A stretch of DNA of 60,054 bases from JBBSHS01 sp038232515 (GTDB lineage: Bacteria > Actinomycetota > Acidimicrobiia > Acidimicrobiales > JAUJNH01). Shown here one piece after another: positions 44,789-51,030 of this stretch. The notes under the pieces were generated by a model. It was not told the DNA's origin. It worked only from the letters and a program-made list of their open reading frames with translations, and ran no database searches. The position numbers and the translations under genes are program-made. The first letter of the stretch is position 1; every line of letters begins with the position of its first letter. Location: NCBI GenBank assembly GCA_038232515.1, contig JBBSHS010000003.1, forward strand, positions 1-60,054, given 5' to 3'.

Positions 44789-46179
44789 CAACTGTTCAGG
44801 CTCCTCCCGGTGAGGGCCAGGACGGCCTCACCGAACGACTCGGACAGGGTCGGGTGGGGTTGGACCAGATGGGCCACCTCGTCGATGGTCGCCTCCCAGT
44901 TGACGGCCAGGTACCCCTGGCCCAGCTGCTCGGTCACCCAGGGCCCGACCATGTGGACCCCCAGGATGCGGCCGGCCCTCCCATCGGGGCCTTTCTCGGC
45001 CACGATCTTGACCAGACCGTCGGTCTCCCCGACGATGATGGCACGGGAGTTGCCCACCATCTTGAGCTTCTCCACCACCACGTCGTAACCGGCGTCGGCG
45101 GCCGCCTCCTCCGTGAGGCCGGCGTAAGCGGCCTCCGGATGGCAGTAGATCGACCACGGCACCTTGTCGTAGTCGACCGCCACCGTCGGTTCGCCGAGGA
45201 TCTCCTTGACGGCGAGGATGGCCTCGGCGTAGCCGACGTGGGCCAACTGGGGGGTGGCCACCAGATCGCCGACGGCGTAGACACCCTGGGCCGACGTGCG
45301 CATGGTGGCATCCACCTTGACGAAGCCGCGCTCGTCGACCTCCACACCGGCGTCCTCGGCCAGCAGCCCGTCCGAGCAGGGCCGCCGGCCGACCGACATC
45401 ACCACGGCATCGACCTCGAGGTCCTCCTGGCCCTCGACGTGCAGGGTGGTACCGCCCTTCGATCCGGGGGTGTGGCCGGTCACCTTGGCTCCCACCTTGA
45501 TGGTGATGCCCCGGCGCTCGAAGGCCCGGAGCACAACGGCGGCGATGTCGGTGTCGACGCCGGTCATGATGCGGGGCAGGAACTCGACGAGGGTCACCTC
45601 GGACCCCAGATCGCACAGCAGGCTGGCGAACTCGCAGCCGATGACGCCGCCGCCCACCACCGCCGTCCGGCGGGGCAGAGCGGCGAGCGAGAGGAACTCG
45701 TCCGAGGTCATGACCAGAGAGCCGTCGACGTCGAATCCGGGCAGCGTCCGCGGCACCGAGCCGGCGGCCAGGATGACGGCGTCGGCCGTGAGCTCGGTAC
45801 CGTCGTCGACCCGCACGGTGCGGTCGGGGTGCAGCACCCCCGTGCCGTGCACGACGGTGACCTTGCGTCGTTTCATCAGACCCTGCAGGCCCTTCCACAG
45901 CTGGTCGACCACCTGCTGCTTGCGCTGCTGGGACACGGCGAAGTCGAGCTCCGGGGCCGAGGCGTTGACGCCGTAGGCGACCGCGCCCCGCACCGTGCGG
46001 AACACCGTGGCCGTCTCGAGGAACTCCTTGGCCGGGATGCAGCCCCGGTGCAGGCACGTGCCGCCGACCTTGTCCTTCTCGACGACCGCCATCTTCAGTC
46101 CGGCGGATGCACCGTACAGGGCGGCTGCGTACCCGCCGGGACCGCCACCAACCACGACGACGTCGAACTTCTCGGCCAG
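44788..46179 (-). CDS. lpd: Dihydrolipoamide dehydrogenase (E3), apparent CTG start
   Basis: A 463-residue flavoprotein. The FAD motif VVVVGGGPGGYAAA is followed by the redox disulfide Cys42/Cys47 in GGTCLHRGCIPAK. The NAD motif is AVVGGGVIGCEFA, and the active-site base is in HPTLSESFGEA at the C-terminus. It reoxidises the lipoyl group of E2 and makes NADH. No ATG, GTG or TTG lies in frame near the N-terminus. A CTG at 46177-46179 is 9 nt after a GGAGG (46189-46193), and it gives the usual N-terminus and length. The frame further upstream, to 46512, overlaps a small gene and is implausible as protein. Confidence 0.93.
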   Translation of the reverse strand: MAEKFDVVVVGGGPGGYAAALYGASAGLKMAVVEKDKVGGTCLHRGCIPAKEFLETATVFRTVRGAVAYGVNASAPELDFAVSQQRKQQVVDQLWKGLQGLMKRRKVTVVHGTGVLHPDRTVRVDDGTELTADAVILAAGSVPRTLPGFDVDGSLVMTSDEFLSLAALPRRTAVVGGGVIGCEFASLLCDLGSEVTLVEFLPRIMTGVDTDIAAVVLRAFERRGITIKVGAKVTGHTPGSKGGTTLHVEGQEDLEVDAVVMSVGRRPCSDGLLAEDAGVEVDERGFVKVDATMRTSAQGVYAVGDLVATPQLAHVGYAEAILAVKEILGEPTVAVDYDKVPWSIYCHPEAAYAGLTEEAAADAGYDVVVEKLKMVGNSRAIIVGETDGLVKIVAEKGPDGRAGRILGVHMVGPWVTEQLGQGYLAVNWEATIDEVAHLVQPHPTLSESFGEAVLALTGRSLNS

Positions 46180-46259
46180 GGGGAACCACCTCCGGTATCT
46201 GAGAGACCGGCTGCATCGTACCGATGCACGGGTGCCAGCCTCTATGGGCTCCGGGACTG

Positions 46260-46415
46260 CTATCCGACAGTGGTGCTCGTGGCGCCGGGGGGAAGGACGG
46301 GCGGCAACCTCGATGCCGGCTCCTGGCGCGCCACCTGGTTCAGCAGGATGGCGCCGGCCACGAGGATGGCCAACCCCGTCACCAGCGCGACCACGATCAA
46401 CCGCCGGGTGCTCAC
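46260..46415 (-). CDS. Small single-span membrane protein upstream of lpd
   Basis: Found by direct translation from GTG 46413-46415 to TAG 46260-46262, 51 residues. A basic start (STRRL) precedes one helix (LIVVALVTGLAILVAGAILL) and a Pro/Ser/Thr-rich tail (LPPVLPPGATSTTVG). It resembles the many short anchored proteins of actinobacteria with no known role. It is 80 bp upstream of lpd on the same strand and may be co-transcribed. Confidence is moderate because of its size. Confidence 0.55.
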   Translation of the reverse strand: MSTRRLIVVALVTGLAILVAGAILLNQVARQEPASRLPPVLPPGATSTTVG

Positions 46416-46569
46416 CCGGCCACCGCCGCATCACTACAACCAGTGCTGCCCGGGCGGTCGGCACACTGCGGGCCAGGCGGGCCCGGCGCGGCGGCGATCG
46501 GGGCGCCGGCACCGGTGGTCACAGAGCAGCGACGCTATCGCCGGCTCGGGGCCGGGTCCGGTCCTGTCC

Positions 46570-46598
46570 TGTCACACCGCCGGCGAGCCCGGTAGGAT
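46570..46598 (+). promoter_or_regulatory. Candidate promoter of the thiG-thiH transcript
   Basis: A TAGGAT -10 hexamer at 46593-46598 fits the actinobacterial TANNAT pattern. With a 17-nt spacer the -35 would be TGTCAC at 46570-46575, which is poor. Transcription would start about 46605, just before the TPP riboswitch. The -35 is uncertain. Confidence 0.4.
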
Positions 46599-46610
46599 GG
46601 GCCCAACGTC

Positions 46611-46701
46611 GCGCAGGGGAGCCCGGTGGCCCGGGCTGAGAGGGGACCAGCCAGGTCCCGACCCTCGAACCGGCCCGGTCATGCGGGCATGAGGGAGCCG
46701 C
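46611..46701 (+). ncRNA. TPP riboswitch (THI element)
   Basis: The conserved core is present in order: AGGGGAGCCC (46615-46624), GGGCTGAGAGG (46633-46643), ACCCTCGAACC (46661-46671), and GGTCATGCGGGCATGAGGGAG. These are the J3-2, J2-4 and P4-P5 blocks that bind thiamine pyrophosphate. The element lies about 50 bp upstream of thiG on the same strand. High TPP would be expected to stop thiG-thiH expression, probably at translation since no clear terminator follows. A hairpin (GGGGCTC...GATGAGCC) after it may be the switch platform. Confidence 0.93.
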
Positions 46702-46753
46702 AAGTGTCGGATGCAGGGGCTCGGATGAGCCGCAAGGCCCAGGGCAACGGCTG

Positions 46754-47560
46754 ATGACCGCTCCCATGGAAGTGGCACCAGCCGAGCTGGGAGTCGCCGA
46801 CCCGCTGCTGCTCGGAGGGCGGAGCTTCACGTCCCGACTGCTGCTGGGCACGGGCAAGTTCCCGTCCAACGCCTCGCTGCGGGGCGCCATCGAAGCCTCC
46901 GGGTCACAGATCGTGACCGTCGCCCTGCGCCGGATCGATCCGACGGCCGAGGAGGACATCCTCGGCGCCCTGCCCGAGGGCGTGCTCCTGCTGGTGAACA
47001 CCAGCGGTGCGGTCGACGCCGACGAGGCGGTCCGTCTGGCCCGCCTGGCCCGCTCCGGCGGGGCACCGGCCTGGGTCAAGGTGGAGGTGACCCCCGACCC
47101 TCGCTACCTGCTCCCCGACCCGGTCGAGACGCTGCGGGCCAGCGAGCGGCTCGTGGCCGACGGCTTCACGGTGCTGCCGTACTGCCCGGCCGACCCGATC
47201 CTGTGCCGCCACCTCGAAGAGGCGGGCTGTGCGGCGGTGATGCCGCTCGGTTCGTGGATCGGCTCGAACCAGGGGCTGCGCACCCGGCCCGCGCTCGAGA
47301 TCATCGTGGAGCAGGCTGGCGTGCCTGTCATCGTCGACGCCGGGCTGGGAGCTCCGTCCCACGCCGCCGAGGCGATCGAGCTGGGGGCCGATGCCGTGCT
47401 CGTCAACACCGCCATCGGCACAGCCGACGACCCGGCGGCCATGGCCGGCGCCTTCCGGCTGGCGGTGGAGGCGGGGCGGACCGGGCGCCGAGCCGGCCTG
47501 GCCGGGAGCCGCTCCCGGGCCTCGGCCTCGTCTCCCCTGACCGGCTTTCTCGGCCCATGA
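46754..47560 (+). CDS. thiG: Thiazole synthase
   Basis: A 268-residue TIM-barrel enzyme that builds the thiazole phosphate ring from deoxyxylulose phosphate, dehydroglycine and ThiS-thiocarboxylate. Key parts are LLLGTGKFPSNASLRGAIEASG, VTVALRR, the Schiff-base Lys109 in WVKVEVTPDP, MPLGSWIGSNQGL and VIVDAGLGAPSHAAEAIELGADAVLVNTAI. It starts at ATG 46754 behind the TPP riboswitch. The ATG of thiH overlaps its stop (ATGA). ThiS is encoded 8 kb away at 55.8 kb. Confidence 0.96.
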   Translation: MTAPMEVAPAELGVADPLLLGGRSFTSRLLLGTGKFPSNASLRGAIEASGSQIVTVALRRIDPTAEEDILGALPEGVLLLVNTSGAVDADEAVRLARLARSGGAPAWVKVEVTPDPRYLLPDPVETLRASERLVADGFTVLPYCPADPILCRHLEEAGCAAVMPLGSWIGSNQGLRTRPALEIIVEQAGVPVIVDAGLGAPSHAAEAIELGADAVLVNTAIGTADDPAAMAGAFRLAVEAGRTGRRAGLAGSRSRASASSPLTGFLGP

Positions 47561-48717
47561 GCCCCCGCACACCGGTAGAGCTCACCTCACGGGCCCATGA
47601 GGTCCCACCCGGCTCGGCTGCCGCCGACGTCGTCGCCGCCGACATCGGCGCACTGAGGGCCAAGGTCGACCGGGCCACGGACGCAGACGTCGATCGCGTG
47701 CTGCGAGGGGGCCCGGCACATGCCCTGGACCTGCCGGTGCTGCTGTCGGCGGCGGCCGCCGACCGCCTCGAGGAACTGGCCCAGGCCGCCCATCGCCTCA
47801 CGCTGCAGCGCTTCGGCCGCGGGGTACGCCTGTTCGCCCCGCTCTACCTGTCCAACGAGTGCGTGAGCGTGTGCACCTACTGCGGCTTCTCGGCCGGCAA
47901 CGCCATCGCCCGGCGGACGCTGGCCGTCGACGAGGTGGTGGCCGAGGGCCGTGAGCTGGTGGCCCGCGGCCTGCGCTCGGTGCTCCTGGTGGCGGGCGAG
48001 CACGCCCGGATCATCAGCAAGGATTATCTGGTCGACTGCGTGACGGCGCTGGCGCCCCTGGTCCCCCAGCTGGCGGTCGAGACCCAGGTGTGGGACGGCG
48101 ACACCTATCGCCGGCTGGTGGCGGCGGGGTGCGACGGGCTGGTCGTGTACCAGGAGTCCTACGACCGCGGCACGTACGGCGAAGTCCACCTGAAAGGCAA
48201 GAAGCGCAACTACGAGTGGCGGCTCGCTGCGCCCGACCGGGCGGCCGAGGCCGGCATGCGGCGCCTGGGCATCGGCGCCCTGCTCGGCCTGCACGCCGAC
48301 TGGAGGGCCGAGGCCATCGCCATGGCCGTGCACGCCGAGGCGCTGTGCCGGCGCTGGTGGCGGGCCGAGGTGTCCATGGGGCTTCCCCGGTTGCGGCCGG
48401 CGGCCGGGGGCTACGAGCCGGTCGACCCCGTCGGCGACCGCGACTTCGTCCAGTTGCTGTGTGCCCTGCGACTGTGCCTGCCCGATGTCGGGGTTTCGCT
48501 GTCGACCCGTGAGGGGCCGGCGTTGCGGGACGCGCTGGCCCATCTCGGGGTCACCACCATGTCGGCCGGCTCCCACACCGAGCCCGGCGGCTACTCGGCT
48601 TCTTCGGCGGCCGAGCCGCAGTTCGAGGTGAGCGACACGCGCTCGCCCATGGACGTGGCCGCCGCCCTGCGCACTGCCGGTTACGACCCGGTGTGGAAGG
48701 ACTGGCAGCGCACCTGA
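47557..48717 (+). CDS. thiH: 2-iminoacetate synthase (radical SAM)
   Basis: A 386-residue radical-SAM enzyme that splits tyrosine into dehydroglycine and p-cresol to supply ThiG. The iron-sulfur Cys are 102, 106 and 109 in ECVSVCTYCGF. Other family segments are LLVAGEHARIISKDYLVDCV, VYQESYDRGTYGEVHLKGKKRNYEWRL and SMGLPRLRPAAGGYEPV. The use of ThiH rather than an aerobic ThiO glycine oxidase is worth noting for a likely aerobe. The start ATG overlaps the thiG stop by 4 bp. The gene ends 105 bp before a convergent gene; that gap holds palindromic element A, copy 2. Confidence 0.95.
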   Translation: MSPRTPVELTSRAHEVPPGSAAADVVAADIGALRAKVDRATDADVDRVLRGGPAHALDLPVLLSAAAADRLEELAQAAHRLTLQRFGRGVRLFAPLYLSNECVSVCTYCGFSAGNAIARRTLAVDEVVAEGRELVARGLRSVLLVAGEHARIISKDYLVDCVTALAPLVPQLAVETQVWDGDTYRRLVAAGCDGLVVYQESYDRGTYGEVHLKGKKRNYEWRLAAPDRAAEAGMRRLGIGALLGLHADWRAEAIAMAVHAEALCRRWWRAEVSMGLPRLRPAAGGYEPVDPVGDRDFVQLLCALRLCLPDVGVSLSTREGPALRDALAHLGVTTMSAGSHTEPGGYSASSAAEPQFEVSDTRSPMDVAAALRTAGYDPVWKDWQRT

Positions 48718-48733
48718 GCGACGGGGCGAACCG

Positions 48734-48804
48734 CGAGATTGGGTGGCCACGTGGCCTTCGCCGGCCAAATCGGCTCGTGAAGGCCACCCCACGACCCAAT
48801 CTCG
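48734..48804. repeat. 71-nt palindromic element A, copy 2
   Basis: Same length and ends as copies 1 and 3: CGAGATTGGGT at the left, ACCCAATCTCG at the right, and the inner pair GTGGCCTTC/GAAGGCCAC. It is the reverse complement of copy 1 at 67 of 71 positions. It lies in the convergent gap between thiH and the HugZ-like gene and could serve as a bidirectional terminator. Confidence 0.92.
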
Positions 48805-48822
48805 ACGGTCACCGCACGCCGA

Positions 48823-49644
48823 CTACGGCTGTGCGCGGGCCTCGTGGAGCATGCCGACGAGCTCGCGGCGGACGTTGTCGCCGGTCTCCTGCGCGGTGCG
48901 GAACCCTATGCGCAATGGGGCCCGCCTGTCGCCGCCCAGGTCGGCCACGACCTCGAAGCCGTACCGGTCGACTGCGGTCATGGACGCCGCCACCACGTCG
49001 CCCCGCCCGGCGAAGTGGTGCGAGAGCGTGACCAGCGCGTCGGCGTGATCGGCGTTCATGTGGCCGATGATGCCGGCCGCGGCCGGGACCAGCGGGTCTG
49101 GCTCGGCCGCCGCGTACCCGCTGGCGTCGACCCAGCTCATGCGGCCGAAGCCGCCGACGTAGCGGACGCTGGCCACCTCGAGCCGCAGGCAGCGGAAGTC
49201 GCCATAGTCGACATAGAATGCGCCGGGGTTGGCGGCCAGGTAGCCGGCGCGGGCGGCGGCCCGCTCGTCGGGGTCGACGACCTCGGCCACCTCGCCCAGC
49301 AGCGTCACCCGCCCCGAGGCCAACGGATCAGCCCCGGCCGGGGTGTCCTCGACCACCAGCAGGCTGGCCCGCGGGTCGGCGTCGAGATTGCGGGTGTGCT
49401 CGGCCATGGTGCTCACGAAAAATGACGGTCGGCCCCGCGGGTCGACGCCGTAGGTCACCACCGATCCGAACGGCGTGCCCGCGGGCTCGACGGCCAGGGT
49501 CGAAAGCGCGCCCCGGGGCTGACCGGCCACCAGGGTGCGGGCCCGTTCGGCGTGGGTCGGCTCAGGCGGCGGCTGCGACACCGGCGCGCCCGGCGGGGCG
49601 CCCGGCTCGGGCTCGTATCCGGGGATGATGTGGCCGGCGCTCAC
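48823..49644 (-). CDS. HugZ-like pyridoxamine 5'-phosphate oxidase-fold protein with DUF2470 domain
   Basis: A 273-residue protein in two parts. An N-terminal split-barrel FMN-binding-like domain (ARTLVAGQPRGALSTLAVEPAGTPFGSVVTYG, FFVSTMAEHTRNL) is followed by a DUF2470 domain (IGHMNADHADALVTLSHHF). This layout is that of HugZ/HutZ haem-degrading proteins and plant haem-binding homologues. Haem binding is inferred from the family; HMNADHAD holds the likely His ligands. It is bracketed by element A copies 2 and 3. The start is GTG 49642-49644. A general flavin reductase-like function is the alternative. Confidence 0.88.
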   Translation of the reverse strand: MSAGHIIPGYEPEPGAPPGAPVSQPPPEPTHAERARTLVAGQPRGALSTLAVEPAGTPFGSVVTYGVDPRGRPSFFVSTMAEHTRNLDADPRASLLVVEDTPAGADPLASGRVTLLGEVAEVVDPDERAAARAGYLAANPGAFYVDYGDFRCLRLEVASVRYVGGFGRMSWVDASGYAAAEPDPLVPAAAGIIGHMNADHADALVTLSHHFAGRGDVVAASMTAVDRYGFEVVADLGGDRRAPLRIGFRTAQETGDNVRRELVGMLHEARAQP

Positions 49645-49695
49645 GATTCGACCGCGACGCTACCAGGCAGCCGCGGCCCCGTCCGCGAACTATCG

Positions 49696-49766
49696 CGAGA
49701 TTGGGTGAGCTGGTGGCCTTCACGGGCCGAAAACGGCCGTGAAGGCCACCGCCCGACCCAATCTCG
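49696..49766. repeat. 71-nt palindromic element A, copy 3
   Basis: Again 71 nt with CGAGATTGGGT and ACCCAATCTCG ends and the GTGGCCTTC/GAAGGCCAC inner arms. The centre here is more symmetric (CACGGGCCGAAAACGGCCGTG), so the hairpin is almost complete; the outer palindrome extends to TCGCGA on both sides. Same orientation as copy 2. It lies in the 157-bp gap between the HugZ-like gene and the RNase H-SLOG gene. Confidence 0.92.
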
Positions 49767-49801
49767 CGAGACGGCGTCTGCGCCGGCGCCCCCACCCGGC
49801 G

Positions 49802-50959
49802 CTACGGCTCGACTCTCCAGACCTCCTCCTCGCCGAGGTGGTCCTGCAACGACCGGACGAGGCGACCAACGGCCTCGTCCCTGCCGTCCCACACCACCGC
49901 GGCGCAGTGAGCGTGGCGGGCCAGCCAGGCGTCGCGCCGGGCCAGGGCAGCGCCGGCACGGTTGCGGTTGCCGGGTGCCTCCGGCGACACCACCACCCGC
50001 TCACGGGCCCCCCCGACCAGCGCCCGATAGCGCTGCTGGGAGGCGGGGGGCCAGACCTTCTCGGGGTCGGGATAGGCCAGAACGGCCACGTAGGGCAGAC
50101 CGGCTTGGACCGCGGCCTCGACGCCGATCTGCTCGGCACCCAGACCGAGACCGGAGAGCACTACCAGATCGGGATGCAGTTGTTGCTGGGCGACCAGGAT
50201 CTCGGCCAGGCGGCGACGGGTACGGTCGGCCACCGGGTTGGGGGCGTACCCGCCGATGCCGGGCGGGCGCAGGCCGGCCACCACCACCCGGTAACCGGCC
50301 GGCACGGCCATGTCCGCGCTCTTGGCGCTCTTGACGCTGTTGGCGCTCTTGGCGGTCTGCCCGGCGAGCGTATCGGCCGCATCGAGTGGGTCGGGGGAGT
50401 CGGGCGCATCGGGGCCATCGGGGCCCCGGGGGGCGTCGTCGGGGCTGGCCATCCGATTCGGCCGCGAGGGGCCGCCGGGCACGGCATCGGCCGGCCCCAG
50501 GCCGGTCGGAGGTGCGTCGCCGTCGTCGGCCCGCTGCGTGACGGCGGCGGCCACGGCCAGCCGGTCGACCACGTCGTTCATGGCGTCGGCGCTGTGGCCC
50601 TTGACCCAGCGGAACCTGAGCCGGTTGGGGTCGACCAGGTAGGCGCCGACCAGGGGTTCCCACAGGTCGCGGTTGGCCACCGGCTCCTTCTTGGAGTTGA
50701 CCCAGCCCCGCCGCATCCAGCCCTCGAACCACCGGTCCCGGAAGCAGTTCACGACATAGGTCGAGTCGCTGACGACCTCCACCGGGCCGGTCAGGGTGCG
50801 TACCGCGTCCAGTGCCGCCGACAATTCCATCCGCTGGTTGGTGGAGTGGGCCTCGCACCCGGTTCGCCACCGGCCCTCGGGCACGGCCCACGCCCAACCG
50901 CCCGGCCCGGGGTTCCCCGAACAGGCACCGTCGGTGTAGACGGTCGTCGTGTCCTCCAC
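49802..50959 (-). CDS. rnhA: RNase HI fused to a YpsA/DUF1273-type SLOG domain
   Basis: A 385-residue two-domain protein. Residues 1-140 are RNase HI with the catalytic set Asp10 (YTDGACSGNPGPGG), Glu45, Asp65 (VVSDSTYVV), His122 and Asp132 (VKGHSADAMNDVVDRLA). A low-complexity linker (about 145-218, rich in Asp, Pro, Ser and Lys-Ser-Ala) follows. Residues 222-385 are a SLOG-superfamily Rossmann-like domain: YRVVVAGLRPPGIGGYAP, VVLSGLGLGAEQIGVEAAVQ and an Asn/Arg-rich loop, as in Bacillus YpsA. RNase HI removes RNA from RNA-DNA hybrids; SLOG domains are known to bind nucleotide-derived ligands. The gene is divergent from aceE. The start is GTG 50957-50959. Confidence 0.9.
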   Translation of the reverse strand: MEDTTTVYTDGACSGNPGPGGWAWAVPEGRWRTGCEAHSTNQRMELSAALDAVRTLTGPVEVVSDSTYVVNCFRDRWFEGWMRRGWVNSKKEPVANRDLWEPLVGAYLVDPNRLRFRWVKGHSADAMNDVVDRLAVAAAVTQRADDGDAPPTGLGPADAVPGGPSRPNRMASPDDAPRGPDGPDAPDSPDPLDAADTLAGQTAKSANSVKSAKSADMAVPAGYRVVVAGLRPPGIGGYAPNPVADRTRRRLAEILVAQQQLHPDLVVLSGLGLGAEQIGVEAAVQAGLPYVAVLAYPDPEKVWPPASQQRYRALVGGARERVVVSPEAPGNRNRAGAALARRDAWLARHAHCAAVVWDGRDEAVGRLVRSLQDHLGEEEVWRVEP

Positions 50960-51030
50960 GGAGGCCGAAGGGTAACGGGCTCGTGAAGTCCTCGGTCCGA
51001 AGGACGGCCCACCGGTCGTCCAGCGCGAGT

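Noticed and set aside
44788..46512. N-terminal extension of lpd to 46512
   Set aside because: It overlaps the small membrane-protein gene in another frame and adds 111 Arg/Pro-rich residues never seen in E3 proteins.
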